A stretch of 64,000 bases of DNA from Azolla caroliniana (Eukaryota; Polypodiophyta). Shown here piece by piece: positions 11,090 to 22,636 of this stretch. Within the stretch, counting starts at the first letter, position 1; every line of letters starts with the position of its first letter. The translations under genes were made by a program, and so were the position numbers. The notes beneath the pieces were generated by a model that worked only from the letters and a program-made list of their open reading frames with translations, was not told the origin of the DNA and made no database searches. The stretch spans positions 8,866,001 through 8,930,000 of the forward strand of contig JBHGNT010000008.1 in assembly GCA_043228905.1 (NCBI GenBank), given 5' to 3'.

Positions 11090-11611
11090 TGTTAGGAAAC
11101 AGGTCCCTCTGGATGGGAAGGGAGAAGAACCGTGTTGATGAGCAACTCGGCCGAGGCCGAAACCGGAAATCGTGGAGATAGCCAACACGGAAGGCTAAGT
11201 TTGTAAATAGTCTGAATATGCCCTCGTGGGCTAAACTTGTAAATAGTCGAAAGGTTACTTAGGGCAATCATGTTAGATAAGTGCGTTATTGTAAAGTTAC
11301 AATTGACGTTGTTGTTGCCTCTGTAACTGTGAGAGTGAACAAGTGTGAGTGGAAGCGTGTGAGCTCCATAGCCGCCTGTTGGCGAAGCAGGATCTTGAGG
11401 TCGTTGCCTCTGAGATCTCTGATTGTATTCCTTTCTCTCATAGTGTTCTGTTTCGGAGTTTGTGGACTCCACGTGGCTTTTTCCCAGTTCGGGTTTCCAC
11501 ATTAAAATCTGTGTCATTCTCAGTTCCTGTATTCTGTTTTTCCTTTCCATTAGATTGACTATTATTCCGCACACGTACAACCGGTAGCGGCCGGCAACGA
11601 TTTTAACTTCA
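11090..11611 (+). repeat. 3' LTR of copia B
   Basis: 522 bp, same length and orientation as 2062-2583, ending AACTTCA and followed by the target duplication AGTTT. It lies directly after a polypurine tract. Confidence 0.9.
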
Positions 11612-13605
11612 AGTTTTCCCCGTTTATCCTTTGCAATGTGCACATAAGCAAGGTTGTTGAACACTTTTAGATGTTGGTACGAAACATCTTTACCGGTCCA
11701 TACTCTTTGTGGTTTGTCTCCATCCAAGGGCGTTGAGGGTGATATGTTTCTCACGTACATCACTGTCATCAGCACATCAGCCCAAAACGTCTTGGACAAC
11801 TTGGCATGTGAAGCATACTCTGGACTCTGTCCATTACGGTGTGGTTCATTCTCTCGGCCAGTTCGTTCAGCTTGGATGTCTTCGGCACAGTGAATTCAAG
11901 CCGAATTCCCTTTGACTGATAGTACTCCTCAAACTACCCCTGGTATTCACCTCCGTTGTCCGCTCGAACCCCCTTCAACTTCCAATTGGTTTCTCTTTCA
12001 ACTCTTGCATGGAACTCCATGAAGACGAGCAATACCCGGTCCTTCGTCTTCAGTGTGGACACCCACAACTTCTGGTTGTGGTCATCTATGAAGGTCACAA
12101 AGTATTGCAATCCAGCATGTGACTTCGTGTCCATGAATCATACATTGGTATGCACGAGTTCAAGCGATGCCTTCTATCTCATCGGTGGTCTTGACCAGAA
12201 AGAGCTTCAGTTCTACTTACCGGCCAAACAATCGGTGCACTTCTCAAGTTGCGCGTTGTTTACCTCCGGAATAAGGTTTTCATCGGCAAGTCTTCTCATC
12301 CCTTTCTGGCTCATGTGGCATAGCCTCTTGTGCCACAGTTCACCGGCAGTATCAGAAGCTATGTTCACTTCCTCCCGGTATTCCGAGCATGCATCAGGTA
12401 CAGTGTGTTGATCTTCCAAGCTTAGGCCATGATCGGGCTTCCTCGGCAAAAATTCATTTTGTCGTTTCGAATGCTACCGGTGTAGCCTTCATCATCTAGC
12501 CGACCGGCTGATATCAGGTTCAGTCGAACCTCCGGAACGTGTCGGACATCTTTCAACAACAGCTTGCACCTGGTTGACGTTATCAACCACACATCTCCTA
12601 CGCTGACAATTCAACATGCTCCTTCATTCCCCATCCTTACACAACTGTGAGCTCTAGCTCTGTATGATGAGAAGCACTTTTGGTCGGGGATCAAATGGAA
12701 CGACGCTCTAGAGTCGACCACCCATGTTGATTCATGGTTAACAAGGTGCAGCTCGCTCTCTTCGGTGATTAGCAACAGTTACTCCTCACTTGTCGCAATT
12801 GTCGATGTTCCTCTTCTCTCCGAAATCTTCTTTGGTTCCAGACCTTCTGCTCCCCCTTTGGCTTTTTAGAAGTGTCGGCAATTCTTTTGAAAATGCCCCA
12901 GTTTCCCGCAATAGAAACATGTAGGCTTCCCCCTCGATTTCGACCTCGCCCCTGACTTGTCCCAATTTTGGGGACTTCTATTCCGGTCTCCTCCCCGGTT
13001 TGTGTCATCTTTCATTACTAGGGCTTTCGGGTCGGTTCCGTACTCCCGGTCCTTCCGAGGAGCTTCTTCTTTTAGCAAACTTGACTTCACTCTCACTAGG
13101 GATAAGTTCTATCATTCCGGTCTGGCGTTTCCCAGTGTGACAACCAACGTCTCCCAACTATCCAGAAGGGATCCGAGTAGTAGCAATGCTAGTACCTGAT
13201 CAACTAGAGGTACTTCGAACAAGGTAGTCTGATTTATCCACCCCTGGAAGGTGTTCACATGCTCTACCATACTGGCATCATCTTGATACCAGAGCCTCAC
13301 CATTTTCCAGAATATTGAGACGCAATTTACAACATTCTTATTCTCCAACATCGTGTCAATCTTCTCCCAGAGTTCATGGGCCTTATTCTCTTCATTGAAT
13401 TTATTGTACATGCTCATGTCGATGAAGCATCTTATGTATGCCGCCGTCTTCATTACTTCCTAGGTCACGGCACCGATCTTGTCCAATTTTTTGTCTCCAA
13501 CTATATCGGCAGACATTTGACCACTAGCATGTCTCTCATCTTTGACTTCCACACTGGAAAGTTGGAGTCGGTGAGCTTGAACATGCCACCGAATGACTCT
13601 TCCAT
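11612..13605 (-). pseudogene. Copia C gag-protease-integrase relic
   Basis: Minus-strand reading from ATG 13605 (MEESFGGMFKLTD, an A-like gag) through CFYCGKLGHFQKNC, a protease whose active site reads VVDSRASFHL (Gly of the DSG triad replaced by Arg), integrase zinc region, core with intact RADNGGEY, and the WTGKDVSYQHLKVF motif. Many frameshifts and stops separate short open pieces (13453-13112, 12449-12213, 12134-11934). It is interrupted by copia B at 11612 and continues at 2061. It is one of the older layers of the left block. Confidence 0.85.
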
Positions 13606-13636
13606 TCTCTTTCTTTGTTTGAAGCTTAGAACACGA

Positions 13637-13648
13637 GCTCTGATGCCA
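13637..13648 (-). promoter_or_regulatory. Primer binding site of copia C
   Basis: Minus-strand TGGCATCAGAGC, one mismatch to the initiator tRNA-Met-type site, 3 bp inside the LTR boundary at 13652. Confidence 0.7.
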
Positions 13649-13651
13649 ATT

Positions 13652-13897
13652 TGTCAAGAATTGCGCTCAGCCACAACCGAGTTTCAAATGCCAATGGAAG
13701 ATTAATAGGAAATGAATCAATGCATTTACACAGTCAAACAAGACAACACCGGATGTTTACGTGGAAAAACTTGAGAGGCAAAACCATGAGAGTTCACTGA
13801 CTCCAAACAGGATCAATATAGAGAAGAGGTACTACAATGTGAGACTCAAAGGCAATGACCTCGAGCTCTATCTTTGCCAACCGGCAGTTACCACAGA

Positions 13898-13959
<62 letters not shown>

Positions 13960-14209
13960 AACAATAAGAATGATCACTCTCAAACTATTATGCCCTAGTT
14001 ATATTTATACTTATATAACTTTAGGGCTATTTACAAATATTACCTCAAAAGTCACATCGGAACATATTTACTAATATGTTCGGCCAGGTACCTTCTAGAG
14101 CCATCCGGTCAAGTTTCCGAACACCTTCCTGATCCATCAGGTCTAGTTCCTTCCTTCAACTCATCCTGTTCTCATCGAGATCCCATCCGGAGGGACCAGT
14201 TTCCCAATA
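13652..14209 (-). repeat. 5' LTR of copia C
   Basis: 558 bp. On the minus strand it starts TATTGGGAAACTGG, a decayed TGTTGGGAAAC, and ends TTCTTGACA. A (TG)n run fills 13903-13957. The TATA region has arms AGTTATAT (13997-14004) and ATATAACT (14013-14020) inside outer arms GCCCT and AGGGC (13992-13996 and 14023-14027). The partner LTR was not found; C is truncated on its left side. Confidence 0.75.
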
Positions 14210-16490
14210 GATCTCAAGAAAGAATTTACATCGGCTCCTATTCTAACTCATGTGGATCCGCAAAAACCATTTATCATTGAGGCAAACACGCCGGATTTCA
14301 CCCTTGGTAGTATTTTGTCACAGCAAGGTGACAATGAGAAGCTACATCCCGTAGCTTTCCAGTTGCGTAAATTTGACACCAACGAAATCAACTACGAGAT
14401 ACATGATAAGGAGCTATTAGCACTAGTGAACTCTTTTGCACAATGGAGGCATTTCCTAGAAGGATCTCCCCATCAAGTCATTGTATTCAGTGATCACAAG
14501 AATCTTGCCTACTTCCAAAATGATCTTGTATTAAATAAACGACAAGCTCGGTGGGCCCAATTCCTCACTCGTTTCGACTTCAAGATTACATACCGTCCGG
14601 GCAATCAACAAGGGAAGGCATATGCATTATCACGACGCTTGTGTTTAGCACCTCGTCCTGGTGATCCGACCTTCGATAATCAAAAGCAAGTAATCCTGGG
14701 TCCGGCACAACTACAAGCAATGTTGGTTTTTGACACTCCATTGGATTCTCGGCTTATGGATACCATACGTTAAGATTTGGAGACATATGTTTTCGCTCAA
14801 GCTATTCTAGATCAAATTGATTCCTCTCGAGCATCTTCTTCATGGTCACAACAACCAGGTACAGATTATCAACAATTCCACTGTCATGATGGATTACTCT
14901 TCTTTAAGAAACTTTTGTATGTTCCCAATGATCCATGTCGCCTTCGAGTGGTTCAAAATTGTCATGACAACAACTGGACATTTTAATAGTACTAAAACGT
15001 TGGATTTAGTATAATGATCATTTTGGTGGCCGCATATGTGAAGATTTGTTGAAGACTATGTTCGGACATGTGATACATGCTGCAGAGCGAAGATGCCCAA
15101 ACATCACCCATATGGTTTATTGGAGCTATTATCGATCCCCATCAAGCCATGGCAATCTATTTCTCTAGATTTTATCATAGTTCTTCTGTATTCGAAGGGC
15201 TTCAATGTGATCTTAATAGTGGTTGATCGATATACTACGATGACACATTTCTTGCCCTGTACTAAAGAAAACACTAGTGAAGAAACCGCAGGAATTGTTA
15301 TGCGTGAAGTATTTCGACATCATGGTCTTCCCGATAGTATCATCAATGATCGTGAACCTCAATTCGTCTCTAAATTTTGGAAGCATCTCTTCAAAAATCT
15401 CAAGGTCACCTGCAACCTCTCCTCTAGTTATCATCCCCAAATAGATGGACAAGCATAACGTACAAATCAAACGTTGGAATGGTATCTTCGGTGTTTTCTA
15501 AGCTATCTACAAGATGATTGGGTAAATATTCTACACTTTGCTGAATTTTCTTATAATAATTATATCCACTCCTCTACTAGGGTTACACCATTCTATGCTT
15601 ATATATACCATCATCCTCATTGGTGTGTATTAGAAACTCATGAGTTACCCACAAATCCTAGTGTAGATAATCATTTGGAGCGGCTATGAAAGATTCATGC
15701 AGAACTATCCACCCACCTACATCAAGCCCAACAAACACAGAAGGATTATGCGGATCATCGTCGGATTCCATCCTGTTTTGATATTGGAGATCGTGTATGG
15801 CTATTACAACGGCACATAAACACTACTTGACCATGTGACAAATTGGATTATCGATGATTAGGCCCCTTTCGGATTAACATGATTAGGCCCCTTTCGTATT
15901 ACCCACAAATCCTAGTGTAGATAATCATTTGGAGCGGCTATGAAAGATTCATGCAGAACTATCCACCCACCTACATCAAGCCCAACAAACACAGAAGGAT
16001 TATGCGGATCATTGTCGGATTCCATCCTGTTTTGATATTGGAGATCGTGTATGGCTATTACAACGGCACATAAACACTACTTGACCATGTGACAAATTGG
16101 ATTATCGATGAGTAGGCCCCTTTCGTATTAACATGATGTCACTTTTCGCCTTGATCTACCTCTGCAACTACGGATACATCTGGTATTCATAGTTCTCTTC
16201 TAGAACCCTATCAGGACAACACTATCCCAATCGTATTACACCACCTCCACCCCTAATCGAACATGAAGATGGACCTGAGTACGAGGTTGTTGCCATCCTC
16301 GATTTGAAGATTGTTCACAACAAGCCTACTATTTGGTCAATTGGCTAGGATATAGTCCAAGCGAGCGTACTTGGGAACCAATAGAGAATGTGGCAAATGC
16401 TTTCTTGAGGACTTCCATTGTCAATATCCAGACAAACCAGGTCCTCAATCAAAGACGACTCGTAACACTTGTTGTTTAAAGGGGGGATAG
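14210..16490 (+). pseudogene. Ty3/gypsy chromovirus G1 pol relic
   Basis: The + strand encodes RNase H (PFIIEANTPDFTLGSILSQQ; EIHDKELLALV; FSDHKNLAYF), the RPGNQQGKAYALSR linker, integrase (KPWQSISLDFI; LPDSIINDREPQF; NQTLEWYLRCFL) and a C-terminal chromodomain near 16280-16440 (YEVVAILD, WLGYSPSERTWEP-like). The second integrase Asp is kept (NDRE replaces the usual SDRG). Multiple stops occur (for example 14772 and 15457). The RT part is absent; copia C's LTR abuts the left end. The closest relatives here are G2 (60533-62551) and G3. It ends at a polypurine tract, AAAGGGGGGATAG (16478-16490). Confidence 0.85.
15645..16132 (+). repeat. Tandem duplication of about 254 bp inside G1 integrase tail
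   Basis: The stretch beginning TTACCCACAAATCC at 15645 is repeated nearly perfectly from 15899. The first copy has an extra duplicated GATTAGGCCCCTTTCG segment at its end. The duplication repeats the C-terminal integrase coding segment and is absent from G2. Confidence 0.85.
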
Positions 16491-16835
16491 TGTCATGATA
16501 TGGCATGGTATGGCTCTAAAAGGAATTTGAACCCATGACCCTATGTTACATGGGTTGAAGCCATACAATTAAGCTATACATTGTAATACAAAAAATATTA
16601 TTTTCATTTATTATTTCACTATAAAAATTCATGTATATTCTAGATAACTCTAGAACATTCTAGAAACTTCAGCAGTACTCCTAACAATACTATAAATAGA
16701 GGCACATGACATTATTTAGAACCAATTCGGTTCAATGCCAATCTTAAGCCTCCTAGTTATTCTTGTATCCTTCTTCATATAATATAATATACTTCTTGTT
16801 GTCTTCATTCTCTCTCTCTCTCTCTCTCCACCCTC
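16491..16835 (+). repeat. 3' LTR of chromovirus G1, left part
   Basis: It begins TGTCATGATATGG right after the polypurine tract and matches the G2 LTR at 62552, including the TTCTAGAA words and the CTATAAATAGAGGCAC promoter near 16690. It breaks off in a (TC)n run. The tail of the same LTR type reappears at about 19055-19216. Confidence 0.75.
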
Positions 16836-16871
16836 CTCCTCCTTGAGACGGGATCGCTTCCCATTGAGATC

Positions 16872-17564
16872 ATGGCCATGGAAAGGGTTGTTGAATACAT
16901 GCTTAAGGTTCAAAAAAGTCCCTCACATCGACTTCCTAGAATTGCGTGGGAAGCAAGCAAAAAGATCCAAAAGACACATAAAAACAAAATTTTGTGTTCC
17001 GATTGGATGCAAGATATAGAAAAATGGTTTGGTAGATGGGATGCAAGACACTTGCTTCATGATGCATCATTAGATTCCTCTGTAAATGAGGTATTTTTGC
17101 AATGCCAATGTATCATGACATGGGACAAATGTGGAGGCTCACGCTTCACACATTATACTACACATGTTGCACCTAACTACAAAACCATATTCTTTACGGA
17201 ACGGGGAAATCGTACACATCCATACATGTTAGAGCCCATACCGTTATCTTCCATTCGAATCATTGCTTCCATGCGACTTAGCTCACATGCATTGCGATGT
17301 GAAACAGGGCGTTGGGGTACAAGTGATGAGAGTGGTCAGCTATGCACACTTTGCCCTAAACAAGTTCGCGAGTTTGAGTATCACACTTTGATACAATGCT
17401 CTGCCTTTGATCATATTCGACCATTCTTTCCACATCTCTTCGATCGAGCCCAATCTTTGCATGAATTCCTCTCACAACCACAATGTGCACTCTCGATTGC
17501 AACATTCATTGGTAAAGTTCTTGAACATCGAGAGTCACTACTCACTTTCACACGTATCACGTGA
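16872..17564 (+). CDS. Non-LTR retrotransposon (LINE-like) C-terminal ORF fragment
   Basis: A 230-residue open frame from ATG 16872. It has no catalytic RT motif. Residues about 135-190 contain LSSHALRCETGRWG and then CTLCPKQVREFEYHTLIQC, a Cys-Cys-His-Cys arrangement typical of the zinc-binding tail following the RT domain of plant LINEs. The true protein would start far upstream, so the ATG is probably internal. The frame ends at TGA 17562-17564 and is followed within 20 bp by a tail ending in (TC)n. Assignment as a LINE rests on the motif and the tail and was not checked by search. Confidence 0.6.
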   Translation: MAMERVVEYMLKVQKSPSHRLPRIAWEASKKIQKTHKNKILCSDWMQDIEKWFGRWDARHLLHDASLDSSVNEVFLQCQCIMTWDKCGGSRFTHYTTHVAPNYKTIFFTERGNRTHPYMLEPIPLSSIRIIASMRLSSHALRCETGRWGTSDESGQLCTLCPKQVREFEYHTLIQCSAFDHIRPFFPHLFDRAQSLHEFLSQPQCALSIATFIGKVLEHRESLLTFTRIT

Positions 17565-17616
17565 AATGTAATATTTTTGGTCTCATAGGTCATATTTGAC
17601 CTCCGAAGACGATAAT

Positions 17617-17652
<36 letters not shown>
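17565..17652 (+). repeat. LINE-like 3' tail ending in (TC)n
   Basis: After the stop comes CATAGGTCATATTTGACCTC, then CGAAGACGATAATATAA and a (TC)n run from about 17621. Related words occur at 22295-22345 and, on the other strand, at 22690-22735. Confidence 0.55.
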
Positions 17653-17654
<2 letters not shown>

Positions 17655-17818
17655 TTTGTAAATGTATGTTTATATTAAAACAATCATGACAATACAAAAA
17701 AACTTTGCTATCAAAAGTAGCGATGTGGCAAGGGCAACCTTCTAAGGTGCTGCAATACAAAACGACACAAATGTAACTCATATGGGGATAAAGTTCCCAT
17801 ACAACATAACTGTGAAAA

Positions 17819-19030
17819 CTACCAAATCAACTTTCCTCTTATCCTACATATTTGTTGAGATACTCTAGATAGTCCATGAAATAAGAAATCATTCTGCAAG
17901 TTCCAATTATACCACATGCCCAAGTACCTCAAATAATCAAACACAAACTTATACTCTGGTGATGTTAAAACTCTATCACCTTCAATGAAAACCCATTGAA
18001 AAGGTGACAAAACATTTCCAGTCAATGACCCCCAAAGTTGTGATATAACTATCCATATACTTTTAGTAACATGGCAAGATATAAACCCGTGTCGAGAATC
18101 TTCATCAATCATCGTACAGAAGACACATGTACCACAATCAATGTGTCTTCATTTTAAAGCCATAGCCAAAGGTAACCCACCAACTATAGCATGCCAAAGA
18201 AACACCTTTGCACGGAAAGGAAGATGAGACTTCCATCCTGCATCTAAAACTCTAACACACCATTCACTTCCACAGATAATGTGCCATGTATCCAAAACCT
18301 TGCTCTGTACCCAAACTCTATCCTTAACCAACTTATGATAAACTTCATTAGTGTTCACTACAAATAATGATTTCTTGTTATAAAAAAACCAATCTTTCCA
18401 CGGTTCCACCACCACCGATTGTGGAATTAGTGATGATAAGATAGGCAATTGTACTACTGTTTGCCAAATCTGACCATATCCAAGAGGTATATGAAATCTA
18501 CTTCTCATAGTTCAAAAAGCCATCATATGCCTCTGTGACTCTAAAATACCATTCTCCACAGTACCAAACGTAGTTTTGCCATTCTATTAAACTTTGATTT
18601 TAAACTGTCTTTTCCATCCCATCGTAATAATCTTGAAGATGCTATCACCTCTGCTGGCAAAGAGTTGCAATCTTTTCTACATTTAGGTGGTTTCCAATTG
18701 AACAACTTCAAACATTTTTGCCAAGAGACCACTAAATGTTGAATAATAGTAGATTCTGAACATCTAAATGATCGAGTGTTATCAATAACATGCCACCATG
18801 AAGTTCAATTTTTGTTTTACCATGTTGTATCCCCACTTTCTCCACAAAATAACAAATTATCTATGCCCATGGTTGAGAACCTGAACACATCTCTTTCAAG
18901 AGACTAAACCTTCGAGCAACCAGATGATCTTCCAAATTGAGTAAACCAGCTCCTCCTAAATGTTTCGGGGTACATACGTGAAGCCATGAAACCCAACTGA
19001 TACCAATGTTGGACTCTTTCTTCCATAATG
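17819..19030 (-). pseudogene. LINE RT C-terminal and zf-RVT-type region, minus strand
   Basis: The minus strand reads, from right to left: WLHVCTPKHLGGAGLLNLED (the end of a plant LINE RT, near 18930), a linker, then the zf-RVT-like region WKSHLPFRAKVFLWHAIVGG (near 18200) followed by CGTCVFCT and SCHVTKSIW. Open pieces lie at 18732-18541, 18508-18149 and 18112-17819, separated by stops. It belongs to a different LINE from the + strand fragment at 16872. No 3' poly(A) is evident on its left. Confidence 0.7.
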
Positions 19031-19054
19031 TATACCCAACGTATGTATACCAAT

Positions 19055-19216
19055 GTCATCATTCTCTCTCTCTCACTATCTCACACACACACTCTCTCTC
19101 TTCCCCTCTCGTGATTCTCACACACTCTTTCCCTTCTTACTATTAATCCTCATAGTATTCTTCTCATCTATCTTTAATACTAATTCTCCTTACCTCTAGT
19201 ACTATTCCTGACAGGC
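19055..19216 (+). repeat. Chromovirus G-type LTR, right part
   Basis: From the (TC)n run through TTAATCCTCATAGTATTC to CTAGTACTATTCCTGACA it matches the last part of the G LTRs ending at 60416 and 62979. Together with 16491-16835 it makes one LTR split by the LINE material. Confidence 0.65.
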
Positions 19217-20930
19217 ATTAGTGTGCACATGGAATTCTTTGTCCCATTAAAGTGACGGGGGAATGGAGGCCTTGGTGATGCATTCCTTAAGATGTTCAAA
19301 CACTTGGGTGCACTCCTCCATTCACATGTATTTTTTTAGTAACTTGTAGAGAGGTCCCACTTTTTCAGCGAACATCTTAATGAAGCAACAATAATAACCC
19401 ACGTACCCCACAAATCCTTGTATTTGTTTCTCATTCGTCAGGGGTGGCATGTCAAGTATAAGCTTGACTTTTGCTTTGTTCAGTGAAGAAACCATCTTTT
19501 GACACTACGTTGCAAAGGATGAGGCCCTATTTAACCCAAAACTAGCACTTGAGGAGATTAAGGGAGAGTTGATACTCTCGACAGTTCTCGAACATCGTGC
19601 ATAGTAATGGGAGGTGCTTGTGCCATTTGGGGTGGCAAAAACGTAGGATTCAATTCCATTTCTTAGTTTAGATGCAAAGATGTGATCCTCTCCTCGTTGG
19701 TAAGTGCTTAATGCGCTTGTTAACCCGAACAATTTAGGTGGCGAATTTTGTCTTATGTGATCTTCAAGCACCATCGAGATTTGATTATATCTTGAGAACC
19801 CGTCAATAAAACTGTAAGCTTCTTTTCTTGCTACATGTTCGATGTACAAGACCGGGTAGTTATCTAGGATGGTAACTTCATTCACTCATCAATAATTGAT
19901 GCATACACGAATTTTGCCATTCTTCTTTGGGACCACGACTATGGGAGACACCCAAGTCGTTCGCCAAATTGGGTAAATCATTCCGGCTACTAGCATTTTA
20001 TCGATCTTAGCCTTCACTTGTTGGGCGTAATGAGTTTTCATTCGTCTTAGTAATTGACGTATGGGGCATGCATCAGTCTGCATTGGTAAGGTGTGGGAGA
20101 TGACTTCTTTTGGGACACTACGCATGTCTGTGTAGCTCAAAGTGAACATATCCTTAAATTGTAAGAGCAAAGATACCAATGTGGCTTCGTCTTTTGGTTG
20201 GAGATCAATGGCAATGAAGACTTGCTTGGGGTATGTGGTGTCTCCTGGATTGATCTCATTGACCTTCGCCGGTCTGTCGCATGTTGCACTCGTTGAAGCC
20301 GTCATACATTGTTGGTGTCGACAAGTGACCATGCGGCTTCCTTGTTCGTAGAGTTTGAAGTGAGTGGGGAAATCAACCTCCATTGGCGATGTTGATGGTG
20401 TTGTGCTTGTCTTGTCTTTCGAGGGAGATTCTACCTTTTCTTTATTTCATCGTGATGTGTTCTTCGTTGGGGCTAGGTGAGGTGACTACACTTGGTAAGG
20501 ATCCTTGGTAGGTGTGAATGGCGTGACGTTAAACATGCAATCGTTTTATCATCCTCATCACAACATCTCGTGCCTAAAGGATACATGGCATCCATGGTAG
20601 CAAGGGCATGCACCCAATTCACGTCAGAAGAGGTAGAGGTGATGGAGCTAGACTTAGGATCATTCGGGACCCAACAGTCATGAACTTGGGGTTTATGTTG
20701 GTATCTTGCTAAGATCTTTGGGGTTTTAGTTTATTGGCATGTTAAAAGTTTCGTTTCAAACTCTGTGGTCTTCGACAAGTAATCCATAAGAGGGGCACCT
20801 TCTTGTTCGTGGATCTTTTGGGTGTAGGCTTGGATGCAGAAGGTTTTGTTAGCCTTGTGCATGTAGATTGTGTCGTTACCAAAGTCCATGACCAACCTGC
20901 TCACCCTTAGGAAGGGTTGGCCTGGTGGGA
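19217..20930 (-). pseudogene. Ty3/gypsy H protease-RT relic
   Basis: The minus strand, from right to left, contains RLVMDFGNDTIYMHKANKTF (protease to RT linker, about 20880), a region at 20383-19889 ending WVSPIVVVPKKNGKIRVC (RT domain start), then YSFIDGFSRYNQISM (RT motif) at 19885-19505, and further left GFVGYVGYYCCFIKMFAEK (RT thumb to RNase H). The catalytic FLDD/YLDD region is missing between about 19700 and 19500. Stops and frameshifts are frequent. LDGFSGYNQI-type wording suggests a non-chromovirus gypsy, as in D. Confidence 0.75.
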
Positions 20931-22620
20931 ATTATAGGTGATGTGGTTGGTATTAGGGCAAAACAAAACATATGAATGTATGGTGCAAGGTCCAAACATT
21001 GTACTTATGTGTTGTAACACATTATGCCTACTAATAATGTGCTTAATCTTAGTCTTCAAATAAGGGAAAACAAAACATACATATAACTTAAGCTAATAAA
21101 AGTATGGGATGCTGAAAAGAAAAAGAAAAAGGCAAGCTTAAGCTACTATGCTAGAGAGAAAAAGAGCGCAAACATCAAAAGAAGCCCAAGGCACACATCT
21201 AACATAAAGGAGGGTTTTCATTTCCTAAGGTATATAAGAGCATTAAGCTCATATCATTGTGTAAATTCCAACAAATTTAAATCTCGATTTCCATGTTATA
21301 AAATTCATGTTCTAGGGTATTTCATATGAATTTTTTGTTTTTACTTTCCTTTCTTGATCGAGTTCCACTCTTAGACAGGGATATGATGCATGACCACATG
21401 CGCGACGCATTTAGGACGACAATGTTGAATGTATTGAGGAATTCATTTTATAAAAGAGGAAGTGTATTTTGAATTGGATTTGATGGTCTAATTGGTATGG
21501 ATAAAGTTCTTGAGGGGGAGTATTGGGTGTGAGCCCACAAACCCACACGTATGAACAATACAACATGTACACATTCATTATGGTAGGTGGAGTAACCATT
21601 AAAAGGTCACAAAAGAACCTTAAGAACATATTCTAAGGTGAGCCATCAACTATGTAGTACATAGTTTGAGTTATATCTATACTCGCATACTTTGGAGCAC
21701 ATGTCACATAAATCTCAAGGTAATAAACCTATGTTGTGATCGCGTACTCTAAAGCATTTTGAATAATGCACTTTATTACAACTCAATTCTTCAGGGTCTT
21801 CTTATAAAGCATTTGTTTATTTGTCATATATTTTCGCTACATAACACTTGTACGTGCTCAATTAGGAGTACATAAATTAGAGTTCATGTTGAATCATTCC
21901 CTTTGTTTTTATGGCACATTGACACTTTCCAATTATGATATAGTTTCTTCTCCATTGTTTATTTTTGTTTTAAATGACTATACATTCCAAATGTTTCGTG
22001 CCCAACAGTTAACAAAACCAATTATCATCCTCTTTCTTCCTTCTCTTCCATTTTGGAATACAATTGCATAAAGTGATGCCTCCAATAGACACGTTATTGA
22101 CACAAATGGTGAGCGTTTGAAAGGAATGTCTCTCTCTCTCTCTCTCTCTCTTGTAAGTGTCATACTCAAGTGTCCACATAGAATGGCGAGCATGTATGTG
22201 CATGCATTAGTTTTACATAGAGTATTTGTTGCAAATTAGGACCCCCCCTACTTTTAGGAAGGAGCCACATACAAGATGATAATGTTGATTTGGTTCCATA
22301 GGTCAATTTTGGCCTCCTTATGGATGATAAAACATCTATTCTCTCTATCTCTCTGTCTCTCCGCAACAAACAAGAAGATAGATCTCAAAACACTAGACTT
22401 ATAAGATCATCAGAATATGCAACAGATAACACACCATTATTACAATGGGCCAATGTTTAATGAGTTATACATACACGCAATCTCTTGCTAAGCTATGGAA
22501 GATGCTCAGTAGCTCATCGAGGCCCCTCCACCCCCCTCCCGAGTGTCATTCATTTGCCTTGTCACCGATATGAAGAAGGATGCAGTGGCGGCAACGATGG
22601 GGGTGTAGACAATGAATGAA
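20931..22620. other. Unclassified spacer with small retroelement traces
   Basis: No gene is recognised. Near 21510-21560 the + strand reads GAGGGGGAGTATTGGGTGTG, which resembles a copia polypurine tract joined to an LTR start (TA for TG), so a decayed copia end is possible. A (TC)n tract is at about 22126-22152. A second LINE-like tail word (CATAGGTCAATTTTGGCCTC) is at about 22299-22318. The ORFs here are short and not supported. Confidence 0.4.
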
Positions 22621-22636
22621 TCGAGCTGAGTGTAAG

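Larger units (their letters stand above)
2062..11611 (+). mobile_element. Composite copia element B carrying an inverted copia A
   Basis: Two same-orientation LTRs of exactly 522 bp (2062-2583 and 11090-11611) flank the unit. The 5-bp duplication AGTTT lies outside both ends (2057-2061 and 11612-11616). It sits inside copia relic C. Between the LTRs lie a B-type gag, two gag-pol copies in opposite orientation, two oppositely oriented A-type LTRs (6637-7240 and 9757-10388) and the 3' remnant of the B pol. By hand count the B LTRs differ at about 15 positions, so the insertion is not recent. The internal order is explained by copia A inserting in reverse into B pol (TSD CCAGA), followed by an inversion. 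Confidence 0.85.

Noticed and set aside
13761-13967. ORFs ending in a (Cys-Val)n stretch
   Set aside because: They arise from the (TG)n microsatellite within LTR C.
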